Shown here: positions 44,386 to 51,986 of the stretch, in pieces
Position numbering within the stretch: position 1 is the first letter of the stretch
Layout of the letters: each line of letters begins with the position of its first letter
Translations under genes and position numbers: made by a program
Notes under the pieces: model-generated
The model's database searches: none
The model's input: only the letters and a program-made list of their open reading frames with translations
Told to the model about the DNA's origin: nothing
Origin: Tepidanaerobacter syntrophicus
Lineage (GTDB): Bacteria > Bacillota > Thermosediminibacteria > Thermosediminibacterales > Tepidanaerobacteraceae
Assembly (NCBI RefSeq): GCF_001485475.2
Contig: NZ_DF976999.1
Location: forward strand, 1-64,000
Direction: 5' to 3'
DNA: 64,000 nt

Positions 44386-46188
44386 TAATCCTTTTGATAT
44401 AACTCTTCTCCTCCTCGGTCTTGGGGGACCGGTCATTTTTTTATGTTGTGTATACATTTTACCTGTTTCTTTCATTTCTTTTAAAGCCTCTAGGTTTGGA
44501 TTCAGTATCTCTAAAGCAGCTGTTGCATAGTTTCTAACATCAAGAGGTTCATTACTTACTCCTGATTTTTTTATCCACTCAATCTTGGGCCTGCCTTTTC
44601 TATACTTTATAATTCTCTTTTCACTTGCCAGGCCCTCAAAATATGTTTCATCGTATCCCTTCTCAGCATTGATTGGGAAATGACAGTATCCTGGCCCCTC
44701 AAATTCGATTTTAAGCCTAGTAAGTATCGTATCTTTTCCATTGTCTACGCCGAGAGTAAATAAAGCAGCCCTTTCTCTATTGTTCCTGCTGACTTTTCCC
44801 ACAAACGGTATACCCATACCACCGCGGCCTTTGACGGCAAATATCCTGCGATGCTCTCTGGGTTTACAAAATTTATACACTTCCGTTGTAAAGTGTCCGC
44901 CTGAGTCAATACAAGCACAGGATATATTGATCTTTTCGCCATTTTTAAATGACCATTCTTGGTTTAAATACTGGTCTAGCTGATCCCATATGGCCTGCTG
45001 GCCAGGGTCTCCATAAAAAATCTTATATTCTATGCCCCAAGATTCTTTGCCTATTCCCCATCCTACTACTTCTACTTCAAGCCTATCATCCTGGACGTCT
45101 ACACCTGCAGTGAGCACCAATACATCATCAGGAACCTCAGCGTCATAGCGCTCTCTTCGCTTCATCAATGTTTTTACTTCCAGGTCCCCTGCATGGTCTT
45201 CCCAGGTTTCCCCAAGCGCGGTGTTTACCCAAACCTTTAGCACTTCAGGGCCTTTTTCTTTGGCCTCTTTGAAGTCTTCTATGATTTCCTCCCATCGTTT
45301 CCACGGTGAAGCCAGCTCACATAAGTGAAAACCTCTTTTGTTGGGATGCTTTTTCCTAGCTATCCACTTCCCATTTTGGCTCTTCCATTCAAATTCGGTA
45401 TGTCTTTCTTTGCATTTCTCACATTCCATTGTTGCGTCTTCAAACCTGATTTGTGCCCATCTTAGGGGTTGATAATGGCCACAGCTTGGGCATGGCAGGC
45501 ACCATTGTTCCATGGTTGAATCCTCATATTCTGCCTCGATCCTGGATGCATCTTTGATAGTAGGTGTTGAAACATATACTTTCTTTTTATTCCAGAAAGT
45601 CGTTGTTCTTTTTGCAGCCAAAGAAAGGGGATCCCCTTCTGTTCCTGCACTAAGCGGAAAACGGTCAACCTCATCAGCTAGTAGTATTCTTACAGGCCTG
45701 CTCGAGAGCCCAGCCGGAGAGTTTGCGCCAATAAGTGTAATATGGCCACCGGGGAATTTTTTGTGCAGTAAAGTATTGTCAGAGTCTCGAGATTTAGCAT
45801 CCTTTATCTTGCCGCGCAATACTGGGGTATCCCTTATCATGGGCGCAAGCCTGTCTTTTGAAAAAGCTTCAGCTATTTCCTTTGTAGGCAGCATGTATAT
45901 CATTGGAGCCGGATCATAATCAATAAAATAACCGATTGTATTGAGTAATATCTCAGTTTTGCCTACTTGCGCCGATGACATGACCACTACAGTTTCAACT
46001 TCTGGATCGTTTATCGCATCCATAATTTCCCTTTGATAAGGTGCTCTGTCTGTTCTCCATTGACCACTTTCTGCGGATGATTCAGGAGAAAGTCGTCTGT
46101 ATTTATCAGCCCATTGTGAAACCGTTAATTTTGGTGGTGGGGCAAGGATTTTGGCTATTTTTTTAAATAGAGCAACGGTCTTATTCAT
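44383..46188 (-). CDS. Terminase large subunit (lambda gpA family)
   Basis: About 601 residues. It has LTVSQWADKYRRLSPESSAE, the Walker A-like MSSAQVGKTEILLNTIGYF, ILLADEVDRFPLS (Walker B) and PCPSCGHYQPLRWAQI zinc-knuckle. The nuclease part includes LTAGVDVQDDRLEVEVVGWG and ACIDSGGHFTTEVYKF. It packages DNA from cos. The ATG at 46188 overlaps the small-subunit stop by 8 bp; longer frames run into that gene. Confidence 0.93.
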   Translation of the reverse strand: MNKTVALFKKIAKILAPPPKLTVSQWADKYRRLSPESSAESGQWRTDRAPYQREIMDAINDPEVETVVVMSSAQVGKTEILLNTIGYFIDYDPAPMIYMLPTKEIAEAFSKDRLAPMIRDTPVLRGKIKDAKSRDSDNTLLHKKFPGGHITLIGANSPAGLSSRPVRILLADEVDRFPLSAGTEGDPLSLAAKRTTTFWNKKKVYVSTPTIKDASRIEAEYEDSTMEQWCLPCPSCGHYQPLRWAQIRFEDATMECEKCKERHTEFEWKSQNGKWIARKKHPNKRGFHLCELASPWKRWEEIIEDFKEAKEKGPEVLKVWVNTALGETWEDHAGDLEVKTLMKRRERYDAEVPDDVLVLTAGVDVQDDRLEVEVVGWGIGKESWGIEYKIFYGDPGQQAIWDQLDQYLNQEWSFKNGEKINISCACIDSGGHFTTEVYKFCKPREHRRIFAVKGRGGMGIPFVGKVSRNNRERAALFTLGVDNGKDTILTRLKIEFEGPGYCHFPINAEKGYDETYFEGLASEKRIIKYRKGRPKIEWIKKSGVSNEPLDVRNYATAALEILNPNLEALKEMKETGKMYTQHKKMTGPPRPRRRRVISKGL

Positions 46189-46732
46189 CGTCATCGTCAT
46201 CGCTCTCAATATCTTGCAAATACTTCGGACCGTAAAAAAGTTCTGGGTCATAATTAGATAGTTCTTTCAAAGCTTCGTATATCTCATTTTGTAACATGTC
46301 TTGTATCGTGGCTACGGTGTTTTGAGCAATTAGCATCGGTGCCAATTTTGCCGGCAATGCCAATAGCTTTGATCTAAAAGCCCCCAACATATCATTCATA
46401 ACTTTTTCAACATCTGCAGAATGATGTAATTCGCCTTTTAGATGTGCAAGTTCCAGCTCTGCTTTTTCTCGTTTTGCTCTTTCATGAAGGAATTTTTCAT
46501 AGTCCAGGTTTTCTTTAACTTTGCTACTATCCACTTCCGCTGAAGCAGCCGCTCTTAAAAAAGCTATATATTTTTTAAGTGAATCTTGTAAATCGTATCT
46601 GCCATGCCCTATTCTATCAATCACACCCTCCTCGACCAGCTGCCTGACTCGCCTTTCAGTGAGCCCGAAAATATTTGCAAGAACTTTTGTATTCACGACA
46701 AGGCCATCTATGCTTTTTAATTTCTTCGACAT
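46181..46732 (-). CDS. Terminase small subunit (Nu1-like)
   Basis: 183 residues starting MSKKLKSIDGLVVNTKVLAN, FGLTERRVRQLVEEGVIDRI, a winged-HTH opening as in lambda Nu1. A helical KFLHERAKREKAELELAHLK follows, then an acidic tail (ESDDDDE). The start at 46732 follows AGGTGATATC; a longer frame upstream has no Shine-Dalgarno. Recognises cos and loads the large subunit. Confidence 0.88.
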   Translation of the reverse strand: MSKKLKSIDGLVVNTKVLANIFGLTERRVRQLVEEGVIDRIGHGRYDLQDSLKKYIAFLRAAASAEVDSSKVKENLDYEKFLHERAKREKAELELAHLKGELHHSADVEKVMNDMLGAFRSKLLALPAKLAPMLIAQNTVATIQDMLQNEIYEALKELSNYDPELFYGPKYLQDIESDDDDDE

Positions 46733-46795
46733 GATATCACCTACATTTGCGGAAGGAAAAGTCGATAAAAAATTTCTGAAACTAGACAAATTTTG

Positions 46796-46810
46796 GGGTC
46801 GCGAGCACCC
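46796..46810. other. Candidate cos site
   Basis: gggt-cgcgagc-accc is a GC-rich imperfect palindrome in AT-rich sequence, 64 bp upstream of the terminase small subunit gene and downstream of nothing else. Lambda cosN lies in the same place, beside nu1. The nick positions cannot be told. No other candidate was seen in this 173-bp gap. Confidence 0.4.
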
Positions 46811-46905
46811 GTAACTTGCTTGATTCTTCAGAAGAACCTATTTTCTTTTACATTTCATCCAAAAAATGTTATTATAATAGCAAAAGCACATAAGGGGTGA
46901 TGTCA

Positions 46906-47376
46906 GTGTATAGGAGTGTGAGGTGTAAGGGTATAGTGATAGCAGCCGTAGTGTTGCTGACAGTGGTCTTGGCTATTGTAGGTTGTAGCTCCAAACCTGA
47001 TACATCTAGTCCCGAAGCTCTACTAGAGTCTATATTCACATCTCCGAGAGATGATAAAAGTAGCGGCATGACAAATTATCAAATCAATGGCTCCGAGGCC
47101 ACAATCGAATATAATTATTTTCCAGTCGGGATATCTCCTTTTGACGAAGAACTAGGAGTGCATTTATCTTCAAAAATCAAAGATTTATTTGAGCAAGATT
47201 ATTTTGATAAAATTACTATAATTGCCAAAGGCCCATTTGATGACGGATATGGTAATTATAATTGGGTGCCTCTGATATCCTTCGAATTCACCAGGGAAAT
47301 TTACGACAAAATAAATTGGGATAACTTCATATCGCAAAACTTAGTGAAGATATCCCAAAATGTTAAATTTTATTAA
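46906..47376 (+). CDS. Prophage-encoded lipoprotein (moron)
   Basis: About 156 residues. A signal peptide (IVIAAVVLLTVVLAIVGC) ends in the lipobox AIVGC, so the protein would be lipid-anchored outside the membrane. The rest is unrecognised (TNYQINGSEATIEYNYFPVG). It is a single plus-strand gene between two minus-strand operons, with its own TATAAT (46873-46878) and a terminator after the stop. These features mark a lysogenic-conversion moron. The GTG at 46906 is best spaced from AAGGGGTGA. Confidence 0.8.
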   Translation: MYRSVRCKGIVIAAVVLLTVVLAIVGCSSKPDTSSPEALLESIFTSPRDDKSSGMTNYQINGSEATIEYNYFPVGISPFDEELGVHLSSKIKDLFEQDYFDKITIIAKGPFDDGYGNYNWVPLISFEFTREIYDKINWDNFISQNLVKISQNVKFY

Positions 47377-47582
47377 TGCCCATCAAGGGCTTTTTTATTT
47401 TTCGCCCTGGCCCCAGCTATAAGGCCTTCTATGAATGGATAAAAAAGATACGGCGCCCAAAAGACAATAAAAAGGCCGGCTACCGCAACACGCTTCCATA
47501 TCGGATCTTTTTTAGCTCTATTTATAATTCTTAAGCCAAAAAGAAGGCCAATTAATAAATAGGCGATAATAATGTATCTCAT
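47373..47582 (-). CDS. Small two-helix membrane protein
   Basis: 69 residues: helix IIIAYLLIGLLFGLRIINRA and helix VAGLFIVFWAPYLFYPFIEG with basic loops. It ends in the terminator of the converging moron gene. Unknown function; possibly a superinfection-exclusion type protein, which is only a guess from size and topology. Confidence 0.6.
   Translation of the reverse strand: MRYIIIAYLLIGLLFGLRIINRAKKDPIWKRVAVAGLFIVFWAPYLFYPFIEGLIAGARAKNKKALDGH
47376..47397 (+). terminator. Terminator of the moron lipoprotein gene
   Basis: gccc-atcaa-gggc followed by TTTTTTATTTTT, right at the stop codon. Confidence 0.8.
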
Positions 47583-47614
47583 TAAACCACCCTCACATGT
47601 CTTTTTATATAAAA

Positions 47615-47637
47615 AGCACCGGGGGATACCCGGTGCT
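47615..47637 (-). terminator. Terminator at the end of the early operon
   Basis: agcaccggg/cccggtgct with a five-base loop, followed on the minus strand by TTTTTATA. It separates the early genes from the small membrane gene. Confidence 0.85.
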
Positions 47638-47675
47638 GATTTTACACATTTTCACTTACTATCATAATACCATGT

Positions 47676-48125
47676 CTATTTCGGATTTTTCGGATTGTGG
47701 TCAAATATTCCTTCTAAGTATTTATCATGAATAACTTTTCTGGGATAGCTCTCATCATGTTTTCCTATTTTCCTTGCTATTTGCAGCCAAGAAAGGCCAT
47801 CTATGTATCTGTATTGAAATACTCTCCGGGTTCGGCTATCTGGAATTGTATCTATGAATTCCTCTATCTGCAGTTTTAGCTCCTCGCATGTATCTTTTCT
47901 TTTAGTCAGTAGTTTTTTCAGTCGTTTTAACCTTTTTTGCTTTTTCACATTAACCCCCTGAATATGGAATTGACGTTGGGTATAAGGGAATTCACTATGG
48001 GAGCCCCTAACACTATCATGTTCAATTCTATCGACTTGTGCTTCGAGTTTTTTAATACGTTTTTCAAGGTCTCGGATCTCGGCTTGCAGATCCGTATATT
48101 GCTGTAAAAGTTCTTTGTAGTTCAA
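47676..48125 (-). CDS. Sigma-70 region 4-like late regulator (ArpU/RinA/DUF1492 type)
   Basis: 149 residues. An N-terminal coiled coil (LQQYTDLQAEIRDLEKRIKK) is followed by a C-terminal HTH: IPDSRTRRVFQYRYIDGLSW, LQIARKIGKHDES. Such proteins sit last in the early operon and turn on phage late genes. It starts with TTG overlapping the previous stop (TTGA), eight bases after GGGGAGG. Confidence 0.8.
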   Translation of the reverse strand: MNYKELLQQYTDLQAEIRDLEKRIKKLEAQVDRIEHDSVRGSHSEFPYTQRQFHIQGVNVKKQKRLKRLKKLLTKRKDTCEELKLQIEEFIDTIPDSRTRRVFQYRYIDGLSWLQIARKIGKHDESYPRKVIHDKYLEGIFDHNPKNPK

Positions 48126-48376
48126 AGCGCATCCTCCCCTTCCCATGGCAACAATCCCCCGCGGCCGCCTTTTGGCCGTTCAGTCATGACCGCTGCATAC
48201 AGCTTGTCCTTGCCCGAAATATCTGCTGCGGCTGTAACCAGTTCCGTAACATCTTTGACGTATAGCCGATATTCCCAATACAGCCTTCTGAAGATATTTG
48301 GCTGCAATTGCCGGATATATTCCCCGATTGTGATAAAATCCGCGGTTGTTCTCCGCTGCATATGTATATATTTCAT
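48122..48376 (-). CDS. Hypothetical early protein
   Basis: 84 residues, MKYIHMQRRTTADFITIGEY, RQLQPNIFRRLYWEYRLYVK, VTELVTAAADISGKDKL. Not recognised; basic N-terminal half, Gly/Pro-rich end. Coupled to the late regulator by a TTGA overlap. Confidence 0.65.
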   Translation of the reverse strand: MKYIHMQRRTTADFITIGEYIRQLQPNIFRRLYWEYRLYVKDVTELVTAAADISGKDKLYAAVMTERPKGGRGGLLPWEGEDAL

Positions 48377-48399
48377 ACCTCTTCCTCCTCGGTGTGGCC

Positions 48400-48729
48400 T
48401 TAAAGTTCAATTGTAATTCTGGCTTTGCCGGCCCTTCGAATCACCTTCATTTTCTGGTCATCCTGTAAGGGCTCCATGATCGTGTCCATTGTTTTAAATA
48501 TAAACGTCAAGGCGCTTTTGGCCCATTTTATCTGGTCTGTTGGCCGGTCTAGCTCTTGCCAGCGCAGGATCATCTCCTGCCACTCGGCAACAAATGCCGC
48601 GATTATTATTATTTCTTTTTGCTCCTGTTGATTTAAGTATGTTTTTTCCGGCTTAGATTTCTTTATTTTTGGTTTGCGTTTTGGCTTGTTCAATTCTTTG
48701 TGTTTTATAAGTTCAGCAACGGATATCAA
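48400..48729 (-). CDS. Hypothetical lysine-rich early protein
   Basis: 109 residues. A strongly basic N-terminus (NKPKRKPKIKKSKPEKTYLN) precedes a helical, Trp-containing C-terminus (EWQEMILRWQELDRPTDQIK). Possible nucleic-acid binding; no family recognised. Confidence 0.6.
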   Translation of the reverse strand: MISVAELIKHKELNKPKRKPKIKKSKPEKTYLNQQEQKEIIIIAAFVAEWQEMILRWQELDRPTDQIKWAKSALTFIFKTMDTIMEPLQDDQKMKVIRRAGKARITIEL

Positions 48730-48779
48730 TTCAGAGCCTCCTCTTTACTATAGGTCCTGTCCTTTTCATGGAATGTTCA

Positions 48780-49118
48780 TTAATCTTTATCTTTAACCCA
48801 TTTGATATAATTGTCCCTAATTACCTGCTCAGTCTTTTTTGATATAGCTTGGGCTAATCCGTCCATTACTTCTTCTACTGCATTTATTGCTTTTTCTTTC
48901 AATCTTCTTTGCACATCTGGCTTTTGCATATACTCTTTGGCAAACTTTATAGCTTCATCTTCAATTGTTTTTTCTAATTGATACCCGATTCGGAAATCTC
49001 TTAAAATATTCTCGACTGCATTGGTTAAAATTGCTTCTTTGTTATCTGCACTCAGATTGTTTATAATTTTTGAGGCCGTTTCGGCAATCATGGCCTTTAA
49101 TAAAGTATCATTATCCAT
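48780..49118 (-). CDS. Hypothetical helical early protein
   Basis: 112 residues, almost wholly helical and charged (SADNKEAILTNAVENILRDF, EKTIEDEAIKFAKEYMQKPD). No family recognised. GGAGGGAGATAA precedes the ATG. Confidence 0.65.
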   Translation of the reverse strand: MDNDTLLKAMIAETASKIINNLSADNKEAILTNAVENILRDFRIGYQLEKTIEDEAIKFAKEYMQKPDVQRRLKEKAINAVEEVMDGLAQAISKKTEQVIRDNYIKWVKDKD

Positions 49119-49156
49119 TTATCTCCCTCCATTTTTTTATATAAATTGCTGGTTGT

Positions 49157-49318
49157 CTATTTTACTTCAGTCTTTACCGCTTGTATCTCGGATTTTAAAC
49201 CCCACCCTATATATGCCAGTTGCACTTTTTCACCTTCTATTTTTAAAACTTTGCCCCACCTGCACCATATATTGTCAGGATTGTCAAAGGTCGCAATATC
49301 ACCTATTTTTATTTCCAT
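49157..49318 (-). CDS. Small hypothetical protein, 53 residues
   Basis: MEIKIGDIATFDNPDNIWCR, WGKVLKIEGEKVQLAYIGWG, ends VKTEVK. A beta-rich SH3/KOW-like pattern (GD.A.F...W.KV..IEG..V). GGAGTGAAATCAG lies before the ATG. A short early-phage gene of unknown role. Confidence 0.65.
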   Translation of the reverse strand: MEIKIGDIATFDNPDNIWCRWGKVLKIEGEKVQLAYIGWGLKSEIQAVKTEVK

Positions 49319-49372
49319 TCTGATTTCACTCCTTCACATAAATATGAACCATTTACCCCTCCGTAATCATTT

Positions 49373-49549
49373 TTATTTGTCACGCACTCGCCTCCAATTC
49401 CCCCAGGGAGCAACTATGAACTGCCCATCATCCATCTTCACCAATAGGTTCCTTGGCCCCGGCCCCTTGCCTTTTACAAGGCAAGTGCCAGTTTTCCCGT
49501 ATAGTAGATGGTTATGATCCTTGTTGACATATTTTAGCTTAATTGACAT
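49373..49549 (-). CDS. Small hypothetical protein, 58 residues
   Basis: MSIKLKYVNKDHNHLLYGKT, GTCLVKGKGPGPRNLLVKMD and GQFIVAPWGNWRRVRDK. A basic beta-rich protein with the pattern of small early phage proteins that bind or sense nucleic acid; family unknown. Confidence 0.65.
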   Translation of the reverse strand: MSIKLKYVNKDHNHLLYGKTGTCLVKGKGPGPRNLLVKMDDGQFIVAPWGNWRRVRDK

Positions 49550-49565
49550 TTATACCGCCTACCAT

Positions 49566-49781
49566 TCACCCGAAGAACGGGTCTGCCACTTTTCTTACCT
49601 CTGGTTCTCCTCCCGGGTCGCAGCTTATGACAATAAAGTGTTTGATTCTTGGCTGAATTCTTGGGATTTTGTTCCCGTTGTTTCTGCTGCAATCATGGCC
49701 CCATAGAGGATCGCACCTATTCAAATATGGGCACTTTATTTCAAGGCAAAATTGTGCCCTTTCATCCTCGAGCTTGGCCAT
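49566..49781 (-). CDS. Small cysteine-containing protein
   Basis: 71 residues, AKLEDERAQFCLEIKCPYLN, RCDPLWGHDCSRNNG, then HFIVISCDPGGEPE. Five cysteines suggest a zinc or metal site. The start at 49781 follows GGAGGTGG. Unknown function. Confidence 0.65.
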   Translation of the reverse strand: MAKLEDERAQFCLEIKCPYLNRCDPLWGHDCSRNNGNKIPRIQPRIKHFIVISCDPGGEPEVRKVADPFFG

Positions 49782-49783
49782 TT

Positions 49784-49987
49784 TTATCCACCTCCACAAG
49801 TGGTCGCTTTTTTAAAGGCCTCTCTTAGTTTCCGCAAGTAGAAGTTGTATCTTTCTTCCCAACTCTTCTGCTCGTAGATTGCAGCATCTATGAGCTCTTT
49901 GTCTGTAGTATGGTCAAGCTTTATTTCAGCCTGGAACAGCTGCTCTCTGGCATGTTCCAGAGCTTCCTGAAGTTCAAGAATGTTCAT
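49784..49987 (-). CDS. Small coiled-coil protein
   Basis: 67 residues: MNILELQEALEHAREQLFQA, DKELIDAAIYEQKSWEERYN. Helical throughout with heptad leucines. The ATG at 49987 overlaps the stop of the 37-residue gene upstream. Confidence 0.6.
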   Translation of the reverse strand: MNILELQEALEHAREQLFQAEIKLDHTTDKELIDAAIYEQKSWEERYNFYLRKLREAFKKATTCGGG

Positions 49988-50097
49988 TTCTGCACTTCTA
50001 TTATGATGTCGCCTATGGCCACAAATTTTTTGTTCAAGCACTCTCGATAACCCCTTTCAGTTTGTATCAAATAGAAATGTTCATACTCTTTTATCAC
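49984..50097 (-). CDS. Small hypothetical protein, 37 residues
   Basis: Starts with GTG after GGGGGAAG: IKEYEHFYLIQTERGYRECL, NKKFVAIGDIIIEVQK. The clean Shine-Dalgarno and the stop/start overlap with the following gene support it as real. Function unknown. Confidence 0.55.
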   Translation of the reverse strand: MIKEYEHFYLIQTERGYRECLNKKFVAIGDIIIEVQK

Positions 50098-50156
50098 CTT
50101 CCCCCTTTTTATAAAGGCCAGGTCTGCTATTTCCTTTTACTTATGTGTTCCCGGCT

Positions 50157-50252
50157 TCATTGGTCCTCCTTTGACGCTTGCATCAAAGCAGCTATTATAA
50201 TTCCGAAAAATACCCCCGCGTAAAAACTTCCGATGGTTATTAGCCAGTTCAT
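50157..50252 (-). CDS. Single-helix membrane peptide, 31 residues
   Basis: MNWLITIGSFYAGVFFGIII, AALMQASKEDQ. One membrane helix with a short polar tail. Located 2 bp after the RecU gene, likely co-transcribed. Tentative because of its size. Confidence 0.5.
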   Translation of the reverse strand: MNWLITIGSFYAGVFFGIIIAALMQASKEDQ

Positions 50253-50254
50253 TC

Positions 50255-50767
50255 TTACACCCCACATAAGTAATCCAATACAATCCCGTTTCTAGGCTCC
50301 ACTAATGTCGCACTTCTTTCAAATTCCAACATTGGAATCGATGCAAAGCCAGGCCTACCTCGGTTCTTTTGCCATGTTTCCCAGTAATCCTTAATTGTTT
50401 TATAATTTAGCCGATATATTTTATCTAATTTTACAAAGCTGATAATCAGAAAGGCTTGTCCTCCATTTTTGGTCCATTGCTCCATGAAATCAATCTGATG
50501 ATCTTGGATGTTTTTGAGCGGAAATTTGTCTATTTCCCGGGTTTCTTTCGCATCAAAGGCTATAGGTATTCCTTTGTATACACCAATGTAATCCAATGCG
50601 GATTTTTCTTCGAAGAATCCCTCTATTCTGCTCCCTTTTATCTTTAGTGGCTTTATAGGCGTGGGAAATTTTTTCACGAATGCTATCCCTTTGGCCCTGT
50701 ATTGATTGTTGGCCCAATTAATCCATTCTTCCAACACTCTGCCTCTATTTGCTTGGCCAATTCTCAA
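50255..50767 (-). CDS. recU: Holliday-junction resolvase RecU
   Basis: 170 residues. Family motifs: NRGRVLEEWINWANNQYRAK, ALDYIGVYKGIPIAFDAKET (catalytic Asp and Lys of the nuclease core) and FPLKNIQDHQIDFMEQWTKN. Resolves recombination intermediates during phage DNA replication. Overlaps the next upstream gene by 4 bp. Confidence 0.93.
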   Translation of the reverse strand: MRIGQANRGRVLEEWINWANNQYRAKGIAFVKKFPTPIKPLKIKGSRIEGFFEEKSALDYIGVYKGIPIAFDAKETREIDKFPLKNIQDHQIDFMEQWTKNGGQAFLIISFVKLDKIYRLNYKTIKDYWETWQKNRGRPGFASIPMLEFERSATLVEPRNGIVLDYLCGV

Positions 50768-51012
50768 TTTCCCAAAACCCCCATTCTCCTTCTCCTGATC
50801 CTCCCTTGACGAGCCAGGTGCATTATCAGCACTGCGACTTCATCCGGATCCCGTTTCATATGTTTTGCTATGTCCGCAATATGCCAGCCGAAACTCCAAA
50901 GCTTTTTAACTTTATTGACTTCAACAGGGAACCATGAGAAGTCTAAATCATCAAGCGCAACGATAAGTTCTTCCTGTGGCCGGAGCTTGTAACGGTCATA
51001 ATGTTTTGTCAT
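50764..51012 (-). CDS. Small HTH-like early protein
   Basis: 82 residues with SFGWHIADIAKHMKRDPDEV, AVLIMHLARQGRIRRRR, an HTH-like core with basic end. Reminiscent of small phage DNA-binding proteins in this position. Family not assigned. Confidence 0.65.
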   Translation of the reverse strand: MTKHYDRYKLRPQEELIVALDDLDFSWFPVEVNKVKKLWSFGWHIADIAKHMKRDPDEVAVLIMHLARQGRIRRRRMGVLGN

Positions 51013-51322
51013 CTTGCGGCACCTCCAGGCCCAGCTGTTTCGTTGCCTCGAGAAAACCTTTTTTGTTTTTGTTTTGCTTTATCCAGTTTCGAAGGTTTTC
51101 GGCTGCTATGCTTTCGTGATCTAGTTCTGCTGCTATTGAAGGTATGTAGTATGGGCTTTTTTTCTTCTCACACCGGGTTCCATCGTAGGAGTATTGCTCG
51201 CCGGCCTGGCAAACACAATGGGCAATGTATTCGCCCTCAAGCTCTCTAACTTTTTTTCGGTAGAGGATAAAACCCTCATCCATGCAAATAAAGCATTTTG
51301 GCATTGATATCTTTTCTTTCAT
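50996..51322 (-). CDS. Cysteine-knuckle protein after the helicase loader
   Basis: 108 residues. SMPKCFICMDEGFILYRKKV and IAHCVCQAGEQYSYDGTRCE contain two CxxC/CxC pairs like a zinc ribbon. The ATG at 51322 overlaps the helicase-loader stop (ATGA) and follows GGAG. Possible helper of replication; unproven. Confidence 0.65.
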   Translation of the reverse strand: MKEKISMPKCFICMDEGFILYRKKVRELEGEYIAHCVCQAGEQYSYDGTRCEKKKSPYYIPSIAAELDHESIAAENLRNWIKQNKNKKGFLEATKQLGLEVPQDDKTL

Positions 51323-51981
51323 GATTTCAGTCTCCAATCTTCACCGCAAGTTCTAACCGGCTCGCACATCTCGGTTAGCCTGGATACTATAGACTGGCCA
51401 CGTTCCCCGAGTTTTTCCGCAAGCGTTACGCTTGTGAAATTCGTTGTAACCACAATTGGCCTTTCATCGTTGTATAGCCTATTTATGATCTGATATAGGA
51501 GAGTGTTTGTATTTTCTGAAGCCCTCTCTTTTCCAAGGTCGTCAATTACTAATAGATCCACTTCCGTGGTAAGTATATCAACTATCTCCCACTCTTCCAG
51601 TTCGGTCTTCTGGCCATATGTAGATTTAATCAGTGATATGATGTCTGTGATGTTTCTGCAAATGACAGTGTAAAGTCTGCCGATTAGGTCGTTTGTAACG
51701 GCGCTGGCCAGGTGTGTTTTCCCGGTGCCCACTGGCCCTGTGATAAGTAGGCCGCGCTTGGTGTTAGGAAAGTTTGCACAAAACTCCTTTGCCTGATAAA
51801 AGGCCGCTCTGTTTGCATCGGTAATCTGGAAATTCTCAAAAGTTTTTTTCTGAAATCTTTTGCCGAGTCCGCTTTTTTGGAGCAATTCTGAAATCCTGTC
51901 TTGTTTTTTTCTCATCATGAGTTTTTTTAATTCTTCCTCATTTTTCCTAATACTTTCGCGAATGAAGTCATCTATATTCAA
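51319..51981 (-). CDS. DnaC/IstB-like helicase loader ATPase
   Basis: About 220 residues of the DnaC/DnaI AAA+ family: KRFQKKTFENFQITDANRAA, Walker A LLITGPVGTGKTHLASAV, Walker B EVDLLVIDDLGKERASENT and sensor VTTNFTSVTLAEKLGE. Loads the replicative helicase on phage DNA. A TTG at 51981 is eight bases after AGGTGG; a GTG at 51993 is an alternative. Confidence 0.92.
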   Translation of the reverse strand: MNIDDFIRESIRKNEEELKKLMMRKKQDRISELLQKSGLGKRFQKKTFENFQITDANRAAFYQAKEFCANFPNTKRGLLITGPVGTGKTHLASAVTNDLIGRLYTVICRNITDIISLIKSTYGQKTELEEWEIVDILTTEVDLLVIDDLGKERASENTNTLLYQIINRLYNDERPIVVTTNFTSVTLAEKLGERGQSIVSRLTEMCEPVRTCGEDWRLKS

Positions 51982-51986
51982 AAACC

